From: Paraeggerthella hominis
Lineage (GTDB): Bacteria; Actinomycetota; Coriobacteriia; Coriobacteriales; Eggerthellaceae
Assembly: GCF_021044775.1 (NCBI RefSeq)
Contig: NZ_JAJNOQ010000001.1
Location: 62,001-126,000 of the forward strand
Direction: 5' to 3'
Length of the DNA stretch: 64,000 nucleotides
The notes below the pieces were generated by a model, which worked only from the letters and a program-made list of their open reading frames with translations, made no database searches and had not been told where the DNA came from. Positions 31,487 through 40,895 of this stretch are shown in pieces. Position numbers and translations under genes: made by a program. How positions within the stretch are numbered: the first letter of the stretch is position 1; each line of letters opens with the position of its first letter.

Positions 31487-34078
31487 ATGAAGCAAACATT
31501 TGACGTGACGGGCATGACCTGTGCGGCATGCTCGGCGCGGGTGGAGAAAGCCGCCCGGACGGTGGACGGCGTGCAGGGCGTGTCGGTCAACCTGCTTAAA
31601 AACAGTATGGACGTGACCTACGCCGACGGTGCATCGGCTTCGGACGCTGCCGCCGAAGTGAGCGCCGCCGTGGAAAAGGCCGGATACGGCGCTTTTCCAC
31701 GCGTCGAGCAAGGCGGAGCTTCGGGCGGTAGTCGGGCTCGCGCCGCCCAGGCGAGCCCCGTTGTCGACGCAGCCGCCGAAGCTGCGCACGTGAGGATGCG
31801 CCTGGCCGTGTCGACGGCGTTCACGGTCCCGCTGTTCTACCTGAGCATGGGGCACATGTTCGGTTGGCCGTTGCCGGCGTTTCTGCTCGGCGAGGCGAAC
31901 GTCATCCCGTTCGCGCTCACACAGTTCCTCTTGCTGCTCCCCGTGGCGTTCGTGAACTTCAAGTTCTTCCGCGTGGGGTTCAAGGCGCTTTTTCACGGTG
32001 CTCCGAACATGGACTCGCTCATAGCGCTGGGCTCGACCGCTTCGGCGGGGTACGGCGTGTACGCTCTGTATAAAATGGGGTACGCGCTGGGCGCAGGGGA
32101 CCTGCACGCGGCGCATGCGGCGTCCATGGACCTGTACTTCGAGTCTGCGGCCATGATCCTGACCCTCATCACGCTGGGCAAGTACTTCGAGGCGCGCGCG
32201 AAAGGCAGGACCACCGATGCCATCGCGAAGCTCATGGATCTGGCTCCCAAGGAGGCCGTGCGCCTGACGGACGGGCGCGAGGAGCGCGTGCCGGTGGAAG
32301 AGCTGCGCGTGGGCGACGTGCTGGCGGTCAAAGCGGGCGAAGGCGTGCCTGTGGACGGCGTTGTGCTCGAGGGCGCGGGAACGGTGGACGAGTCCGTCAT
32401 CACGGGGGAGAGCGTTCCGGTTGAGAAGCGGCCGGGAGACGCCGTGACCGGCGGCGCCATAAACCGAACGGGCTGGTTTTCCATGCGCGCGGACCGCGTG
32501 GGCGACGACACCGTGCTTTCCGGCATCATTCGCCTGGTGGACGAGGCCACGTCCACGAAAGCCCCTATCGAGAAGATAGCCGACCGAATATCGGGCGTGT
32601 TCGTTCCCGTGGTCATCGTGATCGCCGTGGCGACGTTCGCTGCGTGGACGGCGTTGGGATCTCCGCTCGAAACCGCGCTCTCGCATGCCGTTACGGTGCT
32701 GGTGATCTCGTGCCCGTGTGCGCTGGGCTTGGCAACTCCCACGGCTATCATGGTGGGCACGGGCCGTGGCGCGCAGCGCGGCATCCTGGTTAAATCGGCG
32801 GAGGCTCTTGAGACCGCCCATGACGTGAAAACCGTCGTGCTGGACAAGACGGGCACCGTCACGCGCGGCGAACCGAGCGTGACCGACGCGCTGTGCGTGC
32901 CGGATTCCGGCCTTGACGATCTGGCTCGGCTTGCGCTGTCCATCGAGGGTCGCTCGGAGCATCCGCTGGCTTTGGCCGTTGTCGCATGGGCCGAGCGGCG
33001 CGGCGTCCAACGTCTTGCCGTGGAAGAGTTCGCGCAGGTGCCGGGCGGGGGCCTGACGGCCGTCGTGGACGGCAGGCCTGCGTCGGCCGGCAACGATCGG
33101 CTCATGCGCGAGCAGGGCGTGGACGTTTCCTCTTTGGAGGCTGACGCGCAGCGTTTCGCCGACGCGGGCAAAACGCCGCTCTTCTTCGCATGGGGCGGTC
33201 GGCTTGCGGGGGTTTTGGCGGTTGCCGATACCGTGAAGCCTACGAGCGCGGCGGCGCTGGCCGAGTTGCGGGCCATGGGCATTCGCACGGTCATGTTGAC
33301 CGGCGACAACGAGCGCACCGCTGCGGCCATTCAACGCGAAGTGGGAGCCGACCAGGTCATTGCCGGGGTGCTTCCGGATGGAAAAGAGCGCGAGATCCGG
33401 CGCTTAGCCCGCCAGGGAAAGGTTGCCATGGTGGGCGACGGCATCAACGACGCGCCCGCTCTTGCGCGCGCCGATGTCGGGATAGCTATCGGAGCCGGTA
33501 CGGACATCGCTATCGAGAGCGCCGACGTGGTGCTCATGAAAAGCGACGTGCTCGACGTGCCCGCAACCATTCAGCTTTCGCGTGCCACGCTGCGCAACAT
33601 CAAGCAGAACCTGTTCTGGGCGCTTGTCTACAACACGGTCTGCATTCCCGTGGCGGCCGGTGCGTTCGCGTTCGCCGGTATCAACCTCAATCCCATGATC
33701 GCGGCGGCGGCTATGAGCATGAGCTCGGTGTGCGTGGTGGCGAACGCCCTTCGGCTGCGCAGGTGGGAGCCGCGCTTCAGTCGGACGGCAACGGCGGTGG
33801 CCCGGCAGGCTGCCGATCAGCAAAGCGAATCGGGCGGCGTCGAGGCGCCCGAAAGAAAGGAGACAGCCATGGAAAGAACCTTGCATGTGGAGGGCATGAT
33901 GTGCCCGCATTGCGTCGCGCACGTGAAGAAGGCCCTCGAAGGGGTGGACGGCGTTGAAGAGGCGATCGTGGATCTGGAGGCAAAGACCGCTGTGGCGAAA
34001 CTCGGGAGGGACGTGCCCGTCGAGGATCTTGCCGCCGCCGTGGTCGATGCCGGATACGAGGTGACGAAGGTCGATTAG
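31487..34078 (+). CDS. copA: Copper-exporting P1B-ATPase with C-terminally fused CopZ-like domain
   Basis: An 863-residue Cu(I) exporter. It has an N-terminal HMA domain (MTCAAC at 10-15) and eight membrane helices. The intramembrane CPC is at about 409-411 (SCPCALGLATPTAIMVGTG), the phosphorylated Asp at about 453 (DKTGTVTRG) and the hinge GDGINDAP. The signature residues of the last helices, YNTVCIPVAAG and MAAAMSMSS-like, are those of P1B-1 copper pumps. After a linker of about 30 residues a second HMA domain (GMMCPHC, residues 795-863) is fused at the C terminus, which is unusual. An internal Shine-Dalgarno and ATG precede this domain. Regulated by the upstream CsoR. Confidence 0.9.
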   Translation: MKQTFDVTGMTCAACSARVEKAARTVDGVQGVSVNLLKNSMDVTYADGASASDAAAEVSAAVEKAGYGAFPRVEQGGASGGSRARAAQASPVVDAAAEAAHVRMRLAVSTAFTVPLFYLSMGHMFGWPLPAFLLGEANVIPFALTQFLLLLPVAFVNFKFFRVGFKALFHGAPNMDSLIALGSTASAGYGVYALYKMGYALGAGDLHAAHAASMDLYFESAAMILTLITLGKYFEARAKGRTTDAIAKLMDLAPKEAVRLTDGREERVPVEELRVGDVLAVKAGEGVPVDGVVLEGAGTVDESVITGESVPVEKRPGDAVTGGAINRTGWFSMRADRVGDDTVLSGIIRLVDEATSTKAPIEKIADRISGVFVPVVIVIAVATFAAWTALGSPLETALSHAVTVLVISCPCALGLATPTAIMVGTGRGAQRGILVKSAEALETAHDVKTVVLDKTGTVTRGEPSVTDALCVPDSGLDDLARLALSIEGRSEHPLALAVVAWAERRGVQRLAVEEFAQVPGGGLTAVVDGRPASAGNDRLMREQGVDVSSLEADAQRFADAGKTPLFFAWGGRLAGVLAVADTVKPTSAAALAELRAMGIRTVMLTGDNERTAAAIQREVGADQVIAGVLPDGKEREIRRLARQGKVAMVGDGINDAPALARADVGIAIGAGTDIAIESADVVLMKSDVLDVPATIQLSRATLRNIKQNLFWALVYNTVCIPVAAGAFAFAGINLNPMIAAAAMSMSSVCVVANALRLRRWEPRFSRTATAVARQAADQQSESGGVEAPERKETAMERTLHVEGMMCPHCVAHVKKALEGVDGVEEAIVDLEAKTAVAKLGRDVPVEDLAAAVVDAGYEVTKVD
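33869..34078 (+). CDS. copZ: Possible separately translated CopZ copper chaperone inside copA
   Basis: An in-frame ATG at 33869 is preceded by AAAGGAG at 33856-33862 with 6-nt spacing, an ideal ribosome binding site inside the copA frame. Initiation there would give a 69-residue HMA protein (MERTLHVEGMMCPHC...), the size and sequence of a normal CopZ chaperone. The same region is also the C-terminal domain of the long CopA. One locus may therefore make both a fusion and a free chaperone. This is inference from the site. Confidence 0.55.
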   Translation: MERTLHVEGMMCPHCVAHVKKALEGVDGVEEAIVDLEAKTAVAKLGRDVPVEDLAAAVVDAGYEVTKVD

Positions 34079-34082
34079 CATT

Positions 34083-34121
34083 GCGGGAAGGGAGCCGCCG
34101 TTTGCAAGGCTCCCTTCCCGC
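34083..34121. terminator. Terminator hairpin between copA and the convergent aminotransferase-like gene
   Basis: Perfect 14-bp arms GCGGGAAGGGAGCC at 34083-34096 and GGCTCCCTTCCCGC at 34108-34121 with an 11-nt loop. It lies between convergent stops, so it may serve both strands. Confidence 0.65.
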
Positions 34122-34122
34122 G

Positions 34123-35253
34123 TTAGCAGCCTACGATGATCTCGCGCAGCGCGCTGATCAATTTCTCGTTGTCTTCGCGCGTGCGCACGGCCACGCAGAA
34201 GTAGCGGCCGTCTTCAAGGCCCGGCGTGCTTTCCAGCTTGCGAATCAGGAAGCCGGCAAGCTGCAGTCTGCTGGCAAGCTCTTCGGCGCTTGCGACGCCT
34301 AAAGTCATGTCCGCTCCTGCATCGAAGGTGCACATGACGTAGTTCGCTTCCGCCGGGAAAATGTCGATACCGGGAATCAGGTTGAGCATGCACTGAAGCC
34401 AGGGAATCTCGGAATCCAGGAACTCGCGGGTGCGCTCCAGGTGCCCTACTTCGGTCAGGGTCAGCTCGCCGAGCACTTCGGCGAACATCGGAACCGCGGA
34501 GCTGTCGTAGAAGCGCGCGATCTGCGCGATGGTGTCGGGGTGCGCTATGCAGTAGCTGATGGGCACGCCCGGCATGGCGAAGGGCTCGCAGAAGGAGCGA
34601 ACCACCACCAGGTTGCGATGTTCGGACGTGAGCTCGACCATGCTCTCGCCGCCGAGCGTAAGCTCGATGGATCGTTCGTCCACCACCACCCACGTGCATG
34701 CCTCCAGGTACGACAGCAGCGTCGGCTGCGGCAAGAGGCGGCTGGTGGGGTAGCCCGGGTTTGCCAGCACGGCGGCGTCGAAGTAGATGCCGTGCCGTTC
34801 GGCTGCGGCGGGATCGGGAATGACGAATCCTGCCGGGCTGGTTATCTCGACCACGCGATGCCCGGCGTTTCCCGCCGCCAGCGCATACTCGGCCGGTCCC
34901 GGCACGGTGACGCCGACCGTGCACGGCTGGTAGGTTTGGGCAACCGCCCGAACCATGTCGCCGACGGTCGATCCCACGAGAAACGATGCCACGGGCAGCC
35001 CGAACCTGCGCGCGAGCACGCTGCGCAGCGTATGAGCCTCGCGGTCGGGCGGATAGTTCAGCTGTCCGGCGGCAAGCGCCGCTTCCATAGCTCGTATGAA
35101 CGTAGGGGGAGTGCCCAAGGGGTTCGCCGTGCCCGAAAAGTCTATCCAGTTCATTTCGGTGCGTAACTCGTAGGGCGGAGAGAGCAGCTGCTCGGGAAGC
35201 GCGGTCACGCAGTCGCGTACGCACCCGCGCGCGACGGTTTCATGCAGCGCCAT
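34123..35253 (-). CDS. HisC/CobD-like class I/II aminotransferase fold, catalytic lysine replaced
   Basis: A 376-residue protein with the fold-type I pattern of histidinol-phosphate aminotransferase/CobD: DFSGTANPLGTPP, NPGYPTS, VVVDERSIEL with the ring-nitrogen Asp, and C-terminal RTREDNEKLI. At the Schiff-base site, where relatives read Arg-Thr/Ser-X-Ser-Lys-X-Phe, this protein has RSFCEPFAMPGVPISY, with Glu in place of the PLP-binding Lys and Cys in place of the preceding Ser. The DE-Ala-Tyr tyrosine is also Ser. It is therefore probably not a normal PLP enzyme. Start ATG 35253 follows AAAGGAGGG. Longer frames upstream overlap dinB antisense and are rejected. Confidence 0.75.
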   Translation of the reverse strand: MALHETVARGCVRDCVTALPEQLLSPPYELRTEMNWIDFSGTANPLGTPPTFIRAMEAALAAGQLNYPPDREAHTLRSVLARRFGLPVASFLVGSTVGDMVRAVAQTYQPCTVGVTVPGPAEYALAAGNAGHRVVEITSPAGFVIPDPAAAERHGIYFDAAVLANPGYPTSRLLPQPTLLSYLEACTWVVVDERSIELTLGGESMVELTSEHRNLVVVRSFCEPFAMPGVPISYCIAHPDTIAQIARFYDSSAVPMFAEVLGELTLTEVGHLERTREFLDSEIPWLQCMLNLIPGIDIFPAEANYVMCTFDAGADMTLGVASAEELASRLQLAGFLIRKLESTPGLEDGRYFCVAVRTREDNEKLISALREIIVGC

Positions 35254-35434
35254 CGTCCCTCCTTTCCGACTGTCGTCAACGAACCGCAAATGGACTCGAC
35301 GTCGAAATCCAGGTGAGCGTTTGAAGCGGGCGTTCGAATGCGGTCGCATCCATGCCTTCCTTAAGAGGCAGGGAATGAACATCCTAGCACAAGTTCCATA
35401 CGCGCGCATCGGACATGGTAGACTAATTGCGATC

Positions 35435-36760
35435 ATGAATCTCTCGGGCGAACATACCGATTCGGCTTGCAGCGGCGACCAAGGCGCCTCGATGCTGTTG
35501 GCCCCCTGGGAAGGCCCTGCCATCCTTCTGGTCGATCTGGACGCGTTCTTCGCTTCGGTCGAGCAGCTGGACCATCCCGCCTGGCGCGGCAAGCCCGTTA
35601 TCGTGGGCGGCGACCCCGACAAGCACGGCGTGGTGTCCACCGCATCCTACGAGGCCCGGCCGTTCGGCGTGCGCAGCGCCATGCCCTCGTCAACGGCGAA
35701 GCGCCTGTGCCCGCATGCTATCTGGACGCGCGGGCATTTCGATCGCTATCGGGCGGTCTCCAATCAGATCATGGACATCCTGAAGGCCGAAACCCCTCGC
35801 GTGCAGCAGGTGAGCATCGACGAGGCGTTCATGGACGTGACGCCGACCGCCGTCAACTGCGAGCACCCGGTGCTCGTGGCGCAGCGCATCCAGACGCGCG
35901 TGGAAAAGCTTGGCGTGACCTGCTCGATTGGCGTTGGAACCTCCAAGACAGTGGCGAAGATCGCTTCCGACATGGATAAGCCGCGCGGCTTGACCGTGGT
36001 GTATCCGGGAAGCGAGCGGGACTTCCTGGCGCCGTTGCCTGTTCGGGTCATGAGCGGCATCGGGGCCGCGGCCGAGGAGAAGCTGCGCTCGCGCGGCATC
36101 GTCACGCTCGGGCAGCTGGCCGCAGCCGACGAGGCCATGCTGGTAAGGATGCTGGGCAAAAACGGTCGCGTCATGCACATCCGCTCGCTCGGCGGAGATG
36201 ATGCGCCGGTCGAGCAGGACGATGCGGTGAAGTCGGTGTCCAACGAAATGACGTTCGCGCACGATCTGGTCGATCGGCAGGACGTGGAAGCGGCCATCGC
36301 CACCATGGCTGCCAAAGTGGGTCGTCGCTTACGTCGCAAAGGGCTTGTCGGACGCACGGTTGGCCTACGGGTCAAATTCGACGATCGGAGCGTGCGCTCG
36401 GTTCAGCGGCAGCTGTCGAACCCCTCCGACGACGAGCTGGCCTACACGCCGATCCTGTACCGCATGGTGGACGAAGTGTGGCGTCCGGGCATGCCGGTTC
36501 GCTTGATCGGCGTTGCGATGACCGGGTTCGACGCCGATGCCGCCGTGCAGGAGAGCTTGTTCGACCTGTCCGAGGCCGCGCCGTCGGACGACGATGCCGC
36601 GCCCGTCATCAAAGACGAGGGCAAGCGCCGGGGCCTTCTTGACGCCACCGATCTTGTGCGCAACCGGTTCGGCGAATCGGCCGTGCGGTTCGGGCATGAG
36701 CTGCGCAACGAGAAGAACACCACCGGCTCGTCAAGCAAGAACATCGCGGACTACAAGTAG
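35435..36760 (+). CDS. dinB: DNA polymerase IV (Y-family translesion polymerase)
   Basis: A 441-residue Y-family polymerase. Catalytic acidic motifs are VDLDAFFASVEQ and SIDEAFMDV. Other family marks are SYEARPFGVRSAMPS, the helix-hairpin-helix VRVMSGIGAAAEEKL, and a little-finger domain. The C terminus has a possible beta-clamp motif (QESLFDL). Start choice is uncertain. ATG 35435 has no clear Shine-Dalgarno but lies about 10 nt after an extended -10 (TGGTAGACT), suggesting a nearly leaderless mRNA. ATG 35492 is an alternative. It is divergent from the aminotransferase-like gene. Confidence 0.85.
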   Translation: MNLSGEHTDSACSGDQGASMLLAPWEGPAILLVDLDAFFASVEQLDHPAWRGKPVIVGGDPDKHGVVSTASYEARPFGVRSAMPSSTAKRLCPHAIWTRGHFDRYRAVSNQIMDILKAETPRVQQVSIDEAFMDVTPTAVNCEHPVLVAQRIQTRVEKLGVTCSIGVGTSKTVAKIASDMDKPRGLTVVYPGSERDFLAPLPVRVMSGIGAAAEEKLRSRGIVTLGQLAAADEAMLVRMLGKNGRVMHIRSLGGDDAPVEQDDAVKSVSNEMTFAHDLVDRQDVEAAIATMAAKVGRRLRRKGLVGRTVGLRVKFDDRSVRSVQRQLSNPSDDELAYTPILYRMVDEVWRPGMPVRLIGVAMTGFDADAAVQESLFDLSEAAPSDDDAAPVIKDEGKRRGLLDATDLVRNRFGESAVRFGHELRNEKNTTGSSSKNIADYK

Positions 36761-36834
36761 AAGCGCATCCGAAGCGCTGCGTCGAGGAAGGGCGGACGTA
36801 GCGGGCGGGTTCTCGTTGAAAAGCGGGCGAACGA

Positions 36835-36866
36835 AAAAGGCCGGCGGGGCGTCCCGTCGGCCTTTT
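36835..36866. terminator. Bidirectional terminator between dinB and the DegV-family gene
   Basis: AAAAGGCCGGCGGG and CCCGTCGGCCTTTT pair around a short GCGT loop with one mismatch, giving an A-run before and a T-run after the stem. The hairpin can terminate transcription from both convergent genes. Confidence 0.8.
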
Positions 36867-36889
36867 GGCAGGTTGCGTTTCGCGAGGGG

Positions 36890-37774
36890 CTAGCGCGTGT
36901 CAGCCAAGAAGAACAGCGCCATCGTGCCCGGCCCGGAGTGCGCGCCGATCACCGGATCGACGTAGTTGATGACCACGTCGCGCACGCCGAAGCGCTCTTT
37001 GACCTGCGCGGCGACGTACTCCGCATCCTCCAGGCAGTCGCCGTGCGTGATGAACACCATCTGGTCCTCGATGGGCTTGATGGCCGTTTTCTCCATGTGG
37101 TCGACCAGGGCGTTGAGCGATTTCTTGCGCCCGCGCACCTTCTCCATAGGCACCAGATGCCCGTCGTCGTCCACGTGCATGACCGGCTTGATGTTGAGCA
37201 TCGTGCCCGCCCAGGCGCTCGTTTTCGACACGCGCCCGCCGCGGAACAAGAACATGAGGTCGTCCACCGTGAACCAGTGGGCAAGCTTCAGCTTGTTGGC
37301 TTCGACCCAATCCCTGACTTCTTCGATGGCGGCGCCTGTGCGAGCGCGCTGCACCGCGTGCCACACCAGCAGGCCTTCGCCGCCGGAGGCCGCCAGCGTG
37401 TCCACGGAGAGCACCGTGCGGTCGGGGAACTCGCCGGCAAGCTGGCCCACCAGAAGCTCCACGGCTTCGTACGTGCCGGACAGGCCGCTCGAGAATCCCA
37501 GGTACAGGACGTCGCGACCCTGCTCCAGCAAGCCGCGCATCAGCTGCTCGGTGTCGGCCAGGTTCGGCAGGGAAGTTTTGAACACCTTCCCCTCGCGCAT
37601 CATGGTGTAGAACTGCGATAGGTCGGTGTGCTCGCCCTTGAGGTAGCTTTGGTACACTTCGTCCTCGCCGTCGACCATGAAGGTGAGGGGCAGGACGTGC
37701 AAGCCGAAATCGTCGATCATCTCTTCGACGAGGTTGCTGCTTGAATCGGTGACGATTTCGAAGTTCATCGACAT
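36890..37774 (-). CDS. DegV family fatty-acid-binding protein
   Basis: A 294-residue cytoplasmic DegV/EDD-fold protein: N-terminal EIVTDSSSNL, the phosphate/fatty-acid head-group region YLGFSSGLSGTYEAV, VDTLAASGGEGLLV, the typical LFRGGRVSKTSAWAG, and HGDCLEDAEYV with GAHSGPGTMALFF at the end. FakB-type members of this family carry a fatty acid for phosphorylation by FakA, so a lipid-related role is likely. ATG 37774 with AAGGAAG upstream is preferred. ATG 37768 is 6 nt downstream. Confidence 0.88.
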   Translation of the reverse strand: MSMNFEIVTDSSSNLVEEMIDDFGLHVLPLTFMVDGEDEVYQSYLKGEHTDLSQFYTMMREGKVFKTSLPNLADTEQLMRGLLEQGRDVLYLGFSSGLSGTYEAVELLVGQLAGEFPDRTVLSVDTLAASGGEGLLVWHAVQRARTGAAIEEVRDWVEANKLKLAHWFTVDDLMFLFRGGRVSKTSAWAGTMLNIKPVMHVDDDGHLVPMEKVRGRKKSLNALVDHMEKTAIKPIEDQMVFITHGDCLEDAEYVAAQVKERFGVRDVVINYVDPVIGAHSGPGTMALFFLADTR

Positions 37775-38041
37775 AGTCGCTTCCTTCCTGAAAAGCCAAG
37801 CGAACGGCATGTTCGGAAACAAAAGCCGCTCGCTTTGAATTGCAAACACAAGAAGTATACCGGTTCGCGCGCTTTCCTATGTCGCAATTTTGAAAAGTGC
37901 GATCGAACTCGCCGTATCCTGCCTTGCTTCCACTATACTATAGCGGTTTGCAACGATTGAAACGCGCGGCGGGCCGCAGGGGATTCTTCGGGTCCGCGCG
38001 CCGCATGCATCTTGGACTCTTGAGGAAAGGTACGGCATCCC

Positions 38042-40891
38042 GTGGCCAATACGTACAAGGAAACGATGAACCTGCCCAAGACCGACTTCGCAATGCGGGC
38101 GAACTTGCCCGAAAGCGAGCCGAAGCGTCTTGCGAAGTGGGAAGAGGAGCGCATCTACGAGCGCGTGCTGGAAAAGAACAAGGACGGCAAGCCCTTCATT
38201 CTGCACGACGGCCCCCCGTACGCCAACGGCCCCATTCACATCGGTCATGCCTTCAACAAGATCCTCAAGGACTTCGTGAACAAGTCCCACGCGCAGCGCG
38301 GCTTCTTCACGCCGTACGTGCCCGGTTGGGACTGCCACGGCCAGCCGATCGAGCACATGGTGGAAAAGACCCTCGGGCCTGAGAAGATGGCCAAGATCGA
38401 CCAGCCCACGCTGCGTCGCCTGTGCCGCGAATGGGCCGAGAAGTACGTCGGCATCCAGCGCGACGGGTTCAAGCGCCTGGGCGTCAACGCCGACTGGGAT
38501 CACCCCTACCTCACGTTCACGCCGAACTACGAGTCCGGCAACGTGGAAGTGTTCAAGCAGATGTACCTGGACGGCTCGGTCTACCGCGGCCGCAAGCCCA
38601 TTCACTGGTGCAAGCGCTGCCATACCGCGCTGGCCGAGGCTGAGATCGAGTACTCCGACGAAACGTCGCCGTCCATCTTCGTGAAGTTCAAGCTCGACGT
38701 GATGCCGGGCGTGTTCGAGGCCGCCGGAGCCGAGGGCGACGCCTACGTGCTCATCTGGACCACCACGCCCTGGACGCTGCCGGCCAACACGGCCGTGTCG
38801 CTTGCCCCCGACGCCGACTACGTCATGGTGCGCGCCGACGGGTCCAACGTGATCTTCGCGCGCGAGCTGGTGGAGCAGGTGGCCGAGATCGCGGGTTGGG
38901 AAAGCTATGACCTGGTGCTCGGCGAAGATGGCGAGCCCGTTGCGCTCAAGGGCCGTCAGCTGACCGGCCTGACTTACACGTGCCCCATCCGCCAGGATCT
39001 CAAGGGCACGATTATCTACGGCGATCACGTCACGCTCGATTCGGGCACCGGCGCCGTGCACACGGCTCCCGGACACGGCCAGGACGACTACCTGGTGGCG
39101 CTCGAATTCGACGTGCCGCTGCTCATGCCGGTGGACGACAACGGCGTGCTGACCGACGAGGCGGGCCCCTTCGCCGGCCTTGACGTCGAGGCGGCCAACC
39201 CGGTGATCATCGAGTGGCTGCGCGAGCGCGGCACGCTCGTGGCCCAGAAGACCATCTTGCACAGCTACCCGCATTGTTGGCGCTGCCACGAGCCGGTCAT
39301 CTTCCGCGCCACCGACCAGTGGTTCGTGTCCATGGACAAGAACGCGCTGCGCGAGAACGCCCTGAACGCCATCGAGAACACGGTGGAGTGGATCCCCGCG
39401 TGGGCGAAGAACCGTATCGGCAGCATGGTGGCCGACCGTCCCGACTGGTGCATTTCGCGCCAGCGCTCGTGGGGCGTGCCCATTCCCGTGTTCAAGTGCG
39501 CGAAGTGCGGCAGCACGGTTGCTACCGAGGAGACGTTCGACGCGGTCATCGACCTGTTCAACCGCGAAGGGGCCGACGCGTGGTTCACGCGCAAGCCCTC
39601 CGAGTACCTGCCCCGCCACGTGAAGTGCGAAACGTGCGGATGCAGCGAGCTCGTGCCTGAAAAGGACATCCTGGACGTGTGGTGGGAAAGCGGCGTGTCC
39701 CATACCTCCGTGCTCAAGCATCGCGAGGCCGAGGGCCTGCGCTTCCCGGCGGATATGTACCTGGAAGGCTCCGACCAGCATCGCGGTTGGTTCCAGTCGT
39801 CGCTTCTGACCAGCGTGGGCGCTTACGGCGTGCCGCCGTACAAGTCTGTCATGCACTGCGGCTTCACGGTGGACGGCGAAGGCCGCAAGATGTCGAAGTC
39901 GCTGGGCAACGGCGTGGATCCGGCCGACGTGATGGCGAAGGCGGGCGCCGACGTGCTGCGCCTGTGGGTGGCCAGCGTCGACTACTCGCAGGACGTGAGC
40001 ATTTCCGACGAGATCCTGCAGCGCACGAGCGAAGCGTACCGCCGCATCCGCAACACGTTCCGCTTCCTGCTGGGCAGCTTGGACGATTTCTGCTTCGAGC
40101 ACGACGCCGTTTCCGACTGGGAGGGGCTCGAGCCGATCGACCAGTGGGCGATGGTGCGCACGCGGCATCTGCTTGCCGACGTCGAGGCGGCCTACGACAG
40201 CTACCGTTTCCATTACGTGTACCGCAGCGTGTACGACTACATCGTGAACGATCTGTCGGCCGTCTACATGGACGCGACGAAGGACCGCCTGTACTCCGAG
40301 GCGCCGAACTCGCCGCGCCGCCGCGCCGTGCAGACCGTGCTCGCGAACATCCTCGAAGTGCTCGTGCGCGTGCTGGCGCCCGTCCTGACGTTCACGACCG
40401 ACGAGGTGTGGGAGCACTACCCGCAGGCCGAGCGCATGAACGAAGGCCGTCCCTCCAACGTGCAGCTGGCCGGTTGGCCTGAAGTCTCGGACTTCGTGCC
40501 CGCCATTCCCGCGGAAGGCGGCGAGCGCATGGCCGAGGACTTCGGCGTGGTGCTGGGCGTGCGCGAAGCGGTGACGAAGGCGCTTGAGGACGCCCGTGGC
40601 CAGAAGGTTGTGAACAAGAGCCAGGAAGCCGCCGTGACGGTGACGGCTCCGCGCAGCGTGCTCGACGTGCTGGAGCGCTACGACGCCGCCGTGTACGAAG
40701 AGCTGTTCATCGTGGCATCCGTGGCGTTCGTCGAAGGCGACGAGCTTGCAGCCGCGGTTGCTCGCACGGATGCGGAGAAGTGCCCGCGTTGCTGGAACTA
40801 TCGCGTGCTCGGCGGCAACGCGAGCCATCCTGACGTGTGCGATCGTTGCGGCGACGCGCTCGACGCCATCGGCTTCACGGAAAGCGAGTAG
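38042..40891 (+). CDS. ileS: Isoleucyl-tRNA synthetase
   Basis: A 949-residue class Ia aminoacyl-tRNA synthetase with the HIGH motif in PPYANGPIHIGHAF, the KMSKS motif in GRKMSKSLGN, and the CP1 editing domain (about residues 200-400, with TTTPWTLPANTAV). The C-terminal zinc finger is CPRCWNYRVLGG...CDRCGDAL. Length and order are those of the usual bacterial enzyme. Start GTG 38042 with AGGAAAGG about 11 nt upstream. An ATG at 38066 would remove conserved N-terminal residues. Followed at once by lspA and an rluD-like gene. Confidence 0.93.
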   Translation: MANTYKETMNLPKTDFAMRANLPESEPKRLAKWEEERIYERVLEKNKDGKPFILHDGPPYANGPIHIGHAFNKILKDFVNKSHAQRGFFTPYVPGWDCHGQPIEHMVEKTLGPEKMAKIDQPTLRRLCREWAEKYVGIQRDGFKRLGVNADWDHPYLTFTPNYESGNVEVFKQMYLDGSVYRGRKPIHWCKRCHTALAEAEIEYSDETSPSIFVKFKLDVMPGVFEAAGAEGDAYVLIWTTTPWTLPANTAVSLAPDADYVMVRADGSNVIFARELVEQVAEIAGWESYDLVLGEDGEPVALKGRQLTGLTYTCPIRQDLKGTIIYGDHVTLDSGTGAVHTAPGHGQDDYLVALEFDVPLLMPVDDNGVLTDEAGPFAGLDVEAANPVIIEWLRERGTLVAQKTILHSYPHCWRCHEPVIFRATDQWFVSMDKNALRENALNAIENTVEWIPAWAKNRIGSMVADRPDWCISRQRSWGVPIPVFKCAKCGSTVATEETFDAVIDLFNREGADAWFTRKPSEYLPRHVKCETCGCSELVPEKDILDVWWESGVSHTSVLKHREAEGLRFPADMYLEGSDQHRGWFQSSLLTSVGAYGVPPYKSVMHCGFTVDGEGRKMSKSLGNGVDPADVMAKAGADVLRLWVASVDYSQDVSISDEILQRTSEAYRRIRNTFRFLLGSLDDFCFEHDAVSDWEGLEPIDQWAMVRTRHLLADVEAAYDSYRFHYVYRSVYDYIVNDLSAVYMDATKDRLYSEAPNSPRRRAVQTVLANILEVLVRVLAPVLTFTTDEVWEHYPQAERMNEGRPSNVQLAGWPEVSDFVPAIPAEGGERMAEDFGVVLGVREAVTKALEDARGQKVVNKSQEAAVTVTAPRSVLDVLERYDAAVYEELFIVASVAFVEGDELAAAVARTDAEKCPRCWNYRVLGGNASHPDVCDRCGDALDAIGFTESE

Positions 40892-40895
40892 GTTT

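Noticed and set aside
37930..38041. Possible T-box leader upstream of ileS
   Set aside because: Many actinobacterial ileS genes have T-box RNAs, but the conserved GGUGGNACCGCG-type antiterminator core is not present in this short leader.
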